Below the pieces are notes generated by a model. It had not been told where the DNA came from and did not search any database. It saw only the letters and a list, made by a program, of their open reading frames with translations. This document shows, one piece after another, positions 1 through 7,490 of a DNA stretch of 64,000 nucleotides. Position 1 is the first letter of the stretch. Every line of letters begins with the position of its first letter. Source of the DNA: Acetobacterium sp965140355 (lineage in GTDB: Bacteria; Bacillota; Clostridia; Eubacteriales; Eubacteriaceae); contig OZ223194.1 of assembly GCA_965140355.1 (NCBI GenBank), positions 434,001 to 498,000 of the forward strand. The letters run 5' to 3'. The position numbers and the translations under genes are program-made.

Positions 1-233
1 ACCTGATCGTTACTACCGCGAATACCACAGTAATAACAATCATTTTGGCAATAATTGCTAAATTCAATCAGACCCCGGACGTAAACCCCGTTTCCAAAGG
101 TCTCGTGGGCGACTTTTTGGGCTTGCCCGGATAGTTCCCGCCGTAGTTCTGGGGTATTATTTTCAAGCAGCCACTTAAATTCCGATTTTTCAAGATTATG
201 TTGACGCTCCAGTTTTGCGATAATCTTATTCAT
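1..233 (-). CDS. hydE: [FeFe]-hydrogenase maturase HydE (radical SAM), N-terminal part
   Basis: The gene runs off the left edge; the first 77 codons are present. The radical-SAM cysteine cluster is visible as CQNDCYYCGIR, with Cys at residues 62, 66 and 69, and the CYYCGIR form is typical of HydE rather than of biotin synthase. HydE helps build the dithiomethylamine-bridged H-cluster of [FeFe] hydrogenase together with HydF and HydG. The ATG at 233 follows a GAGGA site, and the gene overlaps the last 8 bases of the TM1266-type gene, so the two are translated together. ThiH/PylB-type relatives are possible, but the hydrogenase-linked neighbour favours HydE. Confidence 0.88.
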   Translation of the reverse strand, partial: MNKIIAKLERQHNLEKSEFKWLLENNTPELRRELSGQAQKVAHETFGNGVYVRGLIEFSNYCQNDCYYCGIRGSNDQ

Positions 234-504
234 CACGTTCCTCATCTTCATCATTTTTAGGTAATTTTGAGTAAACCGTTTTAACACTTAAGCCATCAAT
301 CATTCCCAGTTTCCCCGAAAGCGAACTGATAATATTGGTTGAAGCGTCAATAACCACGCTAATCACCGAAATATTTCGCTGATGATAAGGAATTCCCATC
401 CGTCCCACAATATGTTCGCCATAGTCATGGAGCACGTGATTCAATTTTTCAACCGCATCTTTTTTTTCGACAACTATCGCAATAAGACCAATTCTTTTTT
501 CCAT
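226..504 (-). CDS. TM1266 family protein, putative iron-only hydrogenase system regulator
   Basis: A 92-residue protein with an ACT/NikR-like beta-alpha-beta fold signature: GLIAIVVE at the start, a central RMGIPY segment, then ISVISVVID. This matches the small TM1266 family found next to hydE, hydF and hydG in many anaerobes, where a regulatory role is assumed but not shown. The charged C-terminal tail (KNDEDEERDE) is variable in the family. It overlaps hydE by 8 bases and lies behind a long leader with a terminator hairpin, so both genes probably share control. Family assignment is fairly safe; the regulatory function is inference. Confidence 0.8.
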   Translation of the reverse strand: MEKRIGLIAIVVEKKDAVEKLNHVLHDYGEHIVGRMGIPYHQRNISVISVVIDASTNIISSLSGKLGMIDGLSVKTVYSKLPKNDEDEERDE

Positions 505-944
505 CTAATTATCCTCTTTTCACCTTCTTTTTTAACAAGCTATCCTCAAACAACGATCCAACTCAGATTTTTCTGTAGTTCACGTAAAAAAATCCCTGCA
601 CTGAAGTGCAGGGAAAACACGCAAACAACCAAACCATTTAGAGTAAAATGATACGGATTAATCACACATGATTCTCTCGCCTTTCCATTAGGGACGAACC
701 CGCATGGCATCAGTACGATAGCTTTGTATTTAGTCTATTAATAATTTTTCAGTTTGCTGTCAGATTAGACTTGCTTCACTTTCAGTTCACTGTTGTTGAA
801 AAGGATATCACAAACCATCTCAACCTTCAATCATTATCAATGAAAAATTTTTGTACCCGTTCATAATCGTTTCATAAACAATACATTTAGTTTTCGAGGC
901 AGTCATTTATCGGCTGCGCCGTTAACAACGTTTTATTTTTTGAT
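505..944 (-). promoter_or_regulatory. Long untranslated leader upstream of TM1266-hydE
   Basis: No convincing gene lies in these 440 bases. Read on the minus strand, they hold possible promoters (TTGAAG with a 17-base spacer to TATCCT near 800-830, and CTGACA with a 17-base spacer to TAATAG near 735-760), a GC-richer patch around 665-705 containing GGGTTCGTCCC, then the terminator hairpin at 586-613. About 80 bases separate that hairpin from the TM1266 start codon. The layout could be an attenuated leader, or simply the 3' end of the serC-serA-DUF1015 operon followed by a separate promoter. I could not match it to a known riboswitch class. Confidence 0.35.
586..613 (-). terminator. Rho-independent terminator
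   Basis: On the minus strand a 7-bp perfect stem CCCTGCA/TGCAGGG with a CTTCAG loop is followed by A and seven Ts. It lies between the DUF1015 gene and the TM1266 gene, so it either ends the serine operon or attenuates the hydrogenase-maturation transcript. Confidence 0.8.
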
Positions 945-2189
945 TTAATCCAAATTGTGAATAAATAATCCACTTCGTAATTTAGGTTCAAACCAGGTTG
1001 ATTTTGGCGGCATTAGTAAATCGGCATCGGCAATATTCATCAATTCTTCAATTGATGTCGGATACATTGAAAAAGCCAAGGCCATATCATCATTAGCGCG
1101 ACGTTCCAGTTCTTTCAAACCACGAATTCCACCCACAAAGTCAATCCGTTTATCGGTACGAATGTCACCAATTCCCAGAATCGGAACGAGTATATTGTTT
1201 TGCAGAATCGCCACGTCCAGCGAATTAACCGGATCGGCGGGATCATAAACCCCTTCTTTAACTGTCAATAAATACCATTTTTTGTCCACATACAAACCAA
1301 AACTACCTTTTTGAGGTGGTTTTACCGGCTCTGTACCACATGCTTCAACCTCAAACTTTTCAGCCAGAGCATCTAAAAAGGCTTCTCCACTTAAGCCATT
1401 AAGATCTTTGACAACGCGGTTATAATCCATGATATAAAGCTGTTCATCGGGGAATAAAACGGATAGAAAATAGTTAAATTCTTCGTCTCCGGTATAGTTA
1501 GGATTCGCTTCCCGACGCATCAATCCAACTTTAACAGCCGAAGCTGAACGATGATGTCCATCGGCAATGTATAAACTTTTGACTTCGCCAAACTTTTCAA
1601 CTAAGCCATTAATTACCGCCTCATCATCAACCACCCAGGCTCGGTGGGTAATTCCATCTTCGGAAACAAAATCATAAACCGGTTTGTTTTCTTTTTGCCA
1701 GGTACCAATCATTTCATTGATGGCATCTTGCGCCCGATAGGTTAAAAAAATCGGTCCGGTATTGGCATTACAGGCATCTACATGTTTAATTCGGTCTTCT
1801 TCCTTGTCAGCGCGGGTTAATTCATGTTTTTTAATGGTATTATCAAGATATTCGTCAACCGCAGTACAAACAACTAAACCTACCTGACTTCGTCCGTCCA
1901 TAACCAATTCGTAAATATATAAACAATCATTTGTATCTTGGGTCAAGGCGTTGCGGTGAAATAATTTCTCCAGATTTTTTCGAGCTGTTTCATAAACAAA
2001 AGGATCATTAATTTTCATTCGTGGATCCAATGTTGTTTCGGGTCGATCAACACGTAAAAATGAATCCAGTTTACCGCGCGCCGCAATGGCTGCTTCTTCC
2101 CGATTGTACACATCATAAGGCAATGCCGCCACATCCTGAGCTTTTTCAGGAAAAGGGCGAACCGCTTTAAAAGGTTTAATTGTTGCCAT
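945..2189 (-). CDS. DUF1015 family protein (COG4198), function unknown
   Basis: A protein of 414 residues beginning MATIKPFKAVRPFPEKA, the usual N-terminus of the DUF1015 family. I chose the ATG at 2189 because a strong AGGAGG lies just upstream; an in-frame start 14 codons earlier would lie across the intergenic hairpin. The family has no established biochemical role. It is often found with serA and serC in Clostridia, as here, where it is the last gene of serC-serA-DUF1015. The conserved IADGHHR segment at about residue 200 resembles a metal or nucleotide site but is not proof of one. Confidence 0.85.
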   Translation of the reverse strand: MATIKPFKAVRPFPEKAQDVAALPYDVYNREEAAIAARGKLDSFLRVDRPETTLDPRMKINDPFVYETARKNLEKLFHRNALTQDTNDCLYIYELVMDGRSQVGLVVCTAVDEYLDNTIKKHELTRADKEEDRIKHVDACNANTGPIFLTYRAQDAINEMIGTWQKENKPVYDFVSEDGITHRAWVVDDEAVINGLVEKFGEVKSLYIADGHHRSASAVKVGLMRREANPNYTGDEEFNYFLSVLFPDEQLYIMDYNRVVKDLNGLSGEAFLDALAEKFEVEACGTEPVKPPQKGSFGLYVDKKWYLLTVKEGVYDPADPVNSLDVAILQNNILVPILGIGDIRTDKRIDFVGGIRGLKELERRANDDMALAFSMYPTSIEELMNIADADLLMPPKSTWFEPKLRSGLFIHNLD

Positions 2190-2210
2190 GTTATTCCTCC
2201 TGTTTTTAAA

Positions 2211-2249
2211 CAAAGAAGTGGTCTTCATCAATCCGAAGCCACTTCTTTG
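2211..2249 (-). other. Intergenic hairpin between serA and DUF1015
   Basis: An 11-bp perfect stem (CAAAGAAGTGG/CCACTTCTTTG) encloses a 17-base loop that can pair internally (CTTC/GAAG). On the minus strand only TTTGTTT follows, so termination would be weak. It may reduce or stabilise the downstream part of the serine operon transcript. Confidence 0.55.
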
Positions 2250-2269
2250 TCTGATTTTTTTGATTTTTG

Positions 2270-3439
2270 TTATTTAATAATCCGCACGCGTGTAACGCCT
2301 TTGATTCCTTTTAATGCGGTTTTTACATCTTCGCCAACATTGCAGTCAACATCGATCATCGTGTATGCCCAAGCACCTCTGTTTTTATTGGTCATAATCG
2401 AAATATTAATATCATTATCAGCCAAAATTTTAGTGATTTGACCTAACATATTCGGGACATTGGCATGGTTAACGGTAATTCGATTTACCGATTCACAAAC
2501 ACCCATATCACAATCGGGATAATTCACTGAATTAATGATATTCCCATTTTCCAGATACTCTTTTAATGAATGGATCGCCATTTCCGCACAATTTTCTTCG
2601 CTTTCTGGGGTTGACGCGCCTAAATGTGGGATATTGATAACATTTTTCATTTTCAATAATCGTTCGTTAGGAAAATCTGTCACATAACTTGCAACGATTC
2701 CCTCCTCGATGGCATTTTCCAAAGCGTCGTAATTAACTAATCCGCCGCGGGCGAAATTAAGTAATCGCAGACCTTCTTTGGTATCCTTTAACAAATCGAC
2801 ATTAACATAATCTTTTGTTTCTTCCATAAATGGAATATGCAACGATATATAATCACAGTTTTTAAATATTTCTTCTTTGCTGGCAGCTCGTCGAACTTTT
2901 CGACTTAAACCCCAAGCATTATTGATTGAAATAAATGGATCAAACCCATAAACCTTCATCCCAAAATCAACCGCCATATTGGCAACCAACACGCCAATTG
3001 CACCTAAACCAATAACGCCCATTTTTTTGCCATAAAGTTCTGGACCGCTAAAAGCACTTTTACCTTTTTCGACCAACGCAGGGACTTCATCGCCTTTATC
3101 AACTAATGTATTTGACCATTCAATCCCATCAACGACCTTACGTGACGAGATCAGCATCCCGGCAATTACTAACTCTTTTACCGCGTTCGCGTTGGCACCC
3201 GGCGAGTTACAAACAACAATCCCTTTTTCCGAACATTTATCTAAAGGAATATTATTAACACCCGCTCCAGCTCGACCAACAAATTTAACACTGGCCGGCA
3301 GATCCATATCATGCATTTTAAAACTTCTTAATAAAATGGCATCGGGATTTTCCGGTTGATCTAAAACCGTATAATTATCACTTAATATTTTCAACCCTTT
3401 TTTAGAAATATTATTAAGGGTTTGTATTTTATAATTCAA
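2270..3439 (-). CDS. serA: D-3-phosphoglycerate dehydrogenase SerA
   Basis: Oxidises 3-phosphoglycerate to 3-phosphohydroxypyruvate with NAD, the first step of serine synthesis. The 389 residues hold a NAD-binding glycine motif (GLGAIG, about residue 143), the catalytic arginine in NFARGGL, the catalytic histidine in NIPHLGAS, and a C-terminal ACT domain from about residue 320 that probably senses serine. It is the short form without the intervening domain of the Bacillus enzyme. The start codon is TTG at 3439, with AAAGGA upstream. It follows serC by 29 bases, so the two are clearly one operon. Confidence 0.93.
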   Translation of the reverse strand: MNYKIQTLNNISKKGLKILSDNYTVLDQPENPDAILLRSFKMHDMDLPASVKFVGRAGAGVNNIPLDKCSEKGIVVCNSPGANANAVKELVIAGMLISSRKVVDGIEWSNTLVDKGDEVPALVEKGKSAFSGPELYGKKMGVIGLGAIGVLVANMAVDFGMKVYGFDPFISINNAWGLSRKVRRAASKEEIFKNCDYISLHIPFMEETKDYVNVDLLKDTKEGLRLLNFARGGLVNYDALENAIEEGIVASYVTDFPNERLLKMKNVINIPHLGASTPESEENCAEMAIHSLKEYLENGNIINSVNYPDCDMGVCESVNRITVNHANVPNMLGQITKILADNDINISIMTNKNRGAWAYTMIDVDCNVGEDVKTALKGIKGVTRVRIIK

Positions 3440-3468
3440 TAGCTTAATTCCTTTCTTACCGAAACCGC

Positions 3469-4557
3469 CTAGGCGTTTTCTTTTTCAAATTTCTGCATGA
3501 AATCAATGAGGGTGTCAATTCCCGCCATTGGCATGGCATTATAAATACTTGCCCGCATCCCACCAACACTCCGATGACCTTTCAGGTTTTCCATCCCGGC
3601 TTTTTTACTTTCTTTAACAAATAAAGCATCTAATTCGTCCGATCCGGTGATAAACGGGACATTCATTAATGAACGATCTTCAGGAACAACAGTCCCTTTA
3701 TAAAACCCACTGTTATCAATAAAATCATACAGTTTTTGGGCTTTTTCTTTATTGATTGCTTCCATTCCGGCAACCCCACCGTTTGCTTTGACCCATTCAT
3801 AAACCAATTTACAAATGTAGATACTGTAACATGGCGGTGTATTATAGCTTGAATCATTGTCTGCATGCGTTTTATATTTTAACATCGTTGGCGTAAAATC
3901 TTTAGCATAATCCAATAAGTCTTTACGGATAATTACTACTGTAACCCCGGCGGGTCCCATGTTTTTCTGGGCGCCAGCATAAATTAAGCCGAATTTTGAG
4001 ACATCATAGACTTCAGATAAGATATTCGAGGACATATCCCCCACTAATGGCACGTTCCCCGTTTCCGGAAGGCCATCCGGTTTAAATCGCGTTCCGTAGA
4101 TCGTATTATTAACGCAAATATGGAAGAAATCAGCATCTGGGGTAAAATCTTTAGATGCTACCTTGGGAATATAGGAAAAGGTTTTATCCTCAGATGATGC
4201 AATCACTTTTGCTTCGCCATAACGAGCCGACTCTTGATAAGCCTTTTTTGCCCAACTGCCGGTAATTATAAAATCAGCTTTGTTGGTTTTTGAAAAAAGG
4301 TTCAACGGAATCATTGAAAATTGTGTTGATGCTCCGCCCTGCAAAAATAAAATCTCATAATTATCTGGTACATTCATTAATTCTTTGTAAAGGCTTTTTG
4401 CTTCATGAAGAACATCAATAAAATACGACGATCGGTGACTCATCTCCATCACGGACATGCCTGATTCTCCATAGGATACCATTTCATCTGCAGCTTTTTG
4501 TAGAACTTCAAGTGGTAAACAAGATGGTCCAGCTGAAAAATTATAAACTCTTTTCAC
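3469..4557 (-). CDS. serC: Phosphoserine aminotransferase SerC
   Basis: A pyridoxal-phosphate enzyme of 362 residues that converts 3-phosphohydroxypyruvate and glutamate into phosphoserine. The cofactor lysine is in AGAQKNMGPAG near residue 198, and the N-terminus YNFSAGPSCLP is characteristic of the family. Translation starts at GTG (4557), 8 bases after GGAGG. The stop codon is TAG, which matters for the amber question at eutS. First gene of serC-serA-DUF1015. No phosphoserine phosphatase is present in the window. Confidence 0.95.
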   Translation of the reverse strand: MKRVYNFSAGPSCLPLEVLQKAADEMVSYGESGMSVMEMSHRSSYFIDVLHEAKSLYKELMNVPDNYEILFLQGGASTQFSMIPLNLFSKTNKADFIITGSWAKKAYQESARYGEAKVIASSEDKTFSYIPKVASKDFTPDADFFHICVNNTIYGTRFKPDGLPETGNVPLVGDMSSNILSEVYDVSKFGLIYAGAQKNMGPAGVTVVIIRKDLLDYAKDFTPTMLKYKTHADNDSSYNTPPCYSIYICKLVYEWVKANGGVAGMEAINKEKAQKLYDFIDNSGFYKGTVVPEDRSLMNVPFITGSDELDALFVKESKKAGMENLKGHRSVGGMRASIYNAMPMAGIDTLIDFMQKFEKENA

Positions 4558-4701
4558 TTTTAATTTCCTCCTTAAAATAATGTTTTTGGTGTGTTTGATA
4601 ATTTTCTAAAAAATTACTTCTTGCTATTATATGTTAAATTATTGTCAAATGCAAGATTTTGTATTGAATTTTATGTAAAATTTCTTATTGCAAATGATTT
4701 C

Positions 4702-5913
4702 TTAGACAATTATTACTGTCGTTTTTTCAGGAGTGATCGATTTTACCAATGACTGCGATAAATTTGTTTGAAGCGGCAATTCATATTCGCCGGGGCCTAA
4801 GTTCGCACAATCGACATACACTTCAATTTGCGAAGCCGCCAGACTATTTAAAACACCACTGGCACCTTCCAATTTTACGACGGCTTTAGTGTCTTTAATT
4901 TTTGAAATAGTTAAGCCGGCGCCAAGATTATTGGTACCGATCTTTTCAATCGTATAACTCTTTTCAATCGGACTTTCAATCGTAACGGTAACTCTAACCT
5001 TCCCGCTATCATCAATAAAATAACATCCTTCCGGCGCTATCAAATTAATATCCTTGGTAAAAGTTTTGGCCTGACCAGTGACATCAATTGCTTCCATGGG
5101 AATCATTTCAATCTTATTCAAGAGCGTTTCTTTAGCTCCAATCACCACCTTTGAGGGCTCGACCAAAACGTCGGTAACAATATAGCCATTAGCCGGATTT
5201 CCGCTGGTCGAGGGAATAATTCCAATCGACTTTGTTTTCCCCAAAACGATCTCGGCCGAAACAACATTAGGCAAAATATCCAAATCAGTAATTTGATTTC
5301 CCGACGCATCATAAGCCGCTACTTCCAAATGTCTGGTAACATCTGCTTCTAATCCATTGACGTTGGCTGTCGCCGTTATCTTAGCAATCCGCGCAAGCGA
5401 TTCCTGAGGACCTTCCACCTCTACTTTTTCCAGTGATTTTGCCGAAACCACCGCCAGGTCATTGGCCGGTTTACCCTCCAGGACAATGTCAACATCCATA
5501 TCTTCCTTGATAATACTATCGACCACTACCTGAAGACTAGTTGGATTCATGGTATTGACAATAACCGAATTCGGTAAACCTTTTACTTCTACATTCAAAT
5601 CATAGGTTCCTTTTTCCGTAATATCACTTAAATCCACTTCCGCCGTAATCTCATTAACGGTGATATTTCTAAGATTTTTATCGGTTCCTTTTACTTGCAA
5701 ATTCAGATAATAATTTTTATTTTCCGCTAACACTAAATTTTTTTCAGTCAAAGCATCGGCATGGATCAGCGTAATCGGAATACTGTTAAAATCCTGAATA
5801 ATCAAAACATTTGAATTACCATTAACAATAAACCACAGCGTGACCGCAATTCCAATTGCTGCAATCAGACGAATCAATCGTTGGTGTAAGGGAATATATT
5901 TTTTATTTGCCAT
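4702..5913 (-). CDS. cdaR: YbbR-domain protein CdaR, regulator of diadenylate cyclase
   Basis: A 403-residue protein with one N-terminal membrane helix (about residues 14-30) and an extracytoplasmic part made of YbbR-type beta-rich repeats. CdaR binds and modulates CdaA in Firmicutes. I placed the start at the ATG at 5913, preceded by GGGGGAG; it overlaps the end of cdaA by 11 bases, so the two are translationally coupled. The common third partner, glmM, is not downstream; serC is the next gene, after a 144-base AT-rich gap. Confidence 0.88.
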   Translation of the reverse strand: MANKKYIPLHQRLIRLIAAIGIAVTLWFIVNGNSNVLIIQDFNSIPITLIHADALTEKNLVLAENKNYYLNLQVKGTDKNLRNITVNEITAEVDLSDITEKGTYDLNVEVKGLPNSVIVNTMNPTSLQVVVDSIIKEDMDVDIVLEGKPANDLAVVSAKSLEKVEVEGPQESLARIAKITATANVNGLEADVTRHLEVAAYDASGNQITDLDILPNVVSAEIVLGKTKSIGIIPSTSGNPANGYIVTDVLVEPSKVVIGAKETLLNKIEMIPMEAIDVTGQAKTFTKDINLIAPEGCYFIDDSGKVRVTVTIESPIEKSYTIEKIGTNNLGAGLTISKIKDTKAVVKLEGASGVLNSLAASQIEVYVDCANLGPGEYELPLQTNLSQSLVKSITPEKTTVIIV

Positions 5914-6748
5914 TGATTCTCCCCCACATTTTTGGCAGCCAGCCATCTTTACTTGCTACTTCTTCATTAACTGTAAAGTTTTCCATCACAATTTCTTTTA
6001 GCACTTCAATAATAACATCCTGAAACAAGGTGCCTCGGGAAGCATAGGATATTTGACCCGTTTCTTCCGAAACAATAATTACCAACGCATCCGACTTTTC
6101 AGTCATCCCTAAGCCGGCCCGATGCCGGGTTCCCAAATCGCTACCCAAATCACGGTTATCCGAAAGCGGTAATAAACACCCGGCGGCTCGAATTTGGCGG
6201 GCCAAAAGTTTAATAATAACCGCCCCATCGTGAAGCGGCCGATTGGGTGTAAATAAAGTTTCCAGTAATTCACTACTAATATCCGAATCCAGCTCAGTCC
6301 CGGTTTTAACAATATTGTTCAGGCCGGTATTTTTTTCCAGGACAATCAAAGCCCCGATATTCTCACAAGCTAATCGAGAAATAGCTTTCATAATTTTATC
6401 AACATCTGTTTCCAGAAAATCCATCGACGGCTTTTTTAACATTTCTTTAAAAATCCGGTTATTTCCCAACTGTTCCAAGGCTGACCGAAACTCCGGTTGA
6501 AAAACAACCACAATAAAGATAAAAGCCCATGTAAAAGCACTGGTAATTACCAAATTAAGCGTCGTAAATCCTAACCACTCACTAATTGGCGACAAAAAAA
6601 GCAGCAGTACTAAGCCCTTGAATACTTGTTCTGCCTGGGTTCCTCTAATCCACATTAATAATCGGTATACAATAAACGTGATAATGATCACCTCAATGAT
6701 GCTGGCTACCGTAATTCTTGATTGTATATATAATAAAAACTCTTCCAT
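5903..6748 (-). CDS. cdaA: Diadenylate cyclase CdaA (DisA_N domain)
   Basis: Makes cyclic di-AMP from two ATP at the membrane. The 281 residues show three N-terminal membrane segments (within about residues 8-85) and a DisA_N catalytic domain with the DGA motif (LHDGAVII, about residue 178) and the RHR motif (GTRHRAGLG, about residue 209). I chose the ATG at 6748 because GAGGGA lies 6 bases upstream; an ATG 6 codons earlier lacks a site. An extended -10 (TGTATAAT reading, core at 6778-6783) lies 30 bases upstream and is the likely promoter. It overlaps cdaR by 11 bases. Confidence 0.93.
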   Translation of the reverse strand: MEEFLLYIQSRITVASIIEVIIITFIVYRLLMWIRGTQAEQVFKGLVLLLFLSPISEWLGFTTLNLVITSAFTWAFIFIVVVFQPEFRSALEQLGNNRIFKEMLKKPSMDFLETDVDKIMKAISRLACENIGALIVLEKNTGLNNIVKTGTELDSDISSELLETLFTPNRPLHDGAVIIKLLARQIRAAGCLLPLSDNRDLGSDLGTRHRAGLGMTEKSDALVIIVSEETGQISYASRGTLFQDVIIEVLKEIVMENFTVNEEVASKDGWLPKMWGRINGK

Positions 6749-6941
6749 TTTAATTCCCTCATTCATTCGTTATTGTAATTATACACTAACATCGTCTTTT
6801 CGTGAAATGGAAATTCGAACTTTTCATTTTATTACAGTCACCATTAAGAATTTTTTTAAGGGATATTTGTGATAGGCATGCTAAAATAAGATCGATTGAA
6901 AACCTTCCCAATCTTTTATAAAGAAAAAGGAGCCCATTTAT

Positions 6942-7373
6942 ATGAAAAACCATCTCTTCTATTTATTACCCAAAAGTGAAACTGTCTTTTTAACAAATAC
7001 CGATTCATTCAATCAAGCTTATAATATGTTTGTAATCACCAATTATACCGCTCTACCGGTTATCAACAAAAAGGGACAATACGTTGGAACCATCTGCGAA
7101 GGTGATCTGCTACGTGCCCTTACATTGAGTTTAACCCACCCGGAAATTAGTTTAGATTCATTTGAAATCAAAGATATTGAGTTTAAAATTAATCTGGAAG
7201 TTGCCCGAATTAATGAAAGTTATGAACATCTGGTCGAACTCGCAGTTAACCAGAATTTTATCCCCCTTGTTGACGACCAGGGTGTTTTTATTGGCATTCT
7301 CCGTCGTCAGGAACTGATTAAAGAACTGGTCAACTTTTTATCGGAAAAAGTTGCAACTCAGGAAGCCGGTTGA
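6942..7373 (+). CDS. CBS-domain protein
   Basis: A 143-residue protein made of a tandem CBS pair (about residues 15-65 and 80-135), recognisable from YTALPVINKKGQYVGTI and the matching FIPLVDDQGVFIGIL. Such pairs usually bind adenine nucleotides such as AMP, ATP or S-adenosylmethionine. There is no attached enzyme or channel domain, so it should act as a stand-alone sensor; its ligand and target cannot be read from sequence. AAGGAG precedes the ATG, and a TGCTAAAAT extended -10 is seen near 6878. It is diverged from cdaA, and c-di-AMP binding by some CBS proteins is an idea only. Confidence 0.82.
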   Translation: MKNHLFYLLPKSETVFLTNTDSFNQAYNMFVITNYTALPVINKKGQYVGTICEGDLLRALTLSLTHPEISLDSFEIKDIEFKINLEVARINESYEHLVELAVNQNFIPLVDDQGVFIGILRRQELIKELVNFLSEKVATQEAG

Positions 7374-7396
7374 TGCCTTTTCCTAATTAATACTTT

Positions 7397-7470
7397 AAAA
7401 AGCCAATTCGTTGGGTCTTATTGCTTCGATCAGTTTAATCGCCGCAATAAGCGCATGAATTGGCTTTTTT
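7397..7470. terminator. Large bidirectional terminator
   Basis: The outer stem AAAAAGCCAATTC/GAATTGGCTTTTT encloses a second stem, CTTATTGC/GCAATAAG, with a small inner loop. A T run on both strands lets it serve the CBS gene (plus) and the McrB-like gene (minus). It is longer and more branched than the other terminators here. Confidence 0.8.
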
Positions 7471-7490
7471 GGTATCAAATAGACTTTTGG

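Noticed and set aside
660..725. T-box-like string (GCGGGTTCGTCCCT) in the leader upstream of TM1266
   Set aside because: The diagnostic AGGGTGG-N-ACCGCG core is absent and the downstream gene is not an amino-acid gene, so I do not call a T-box.
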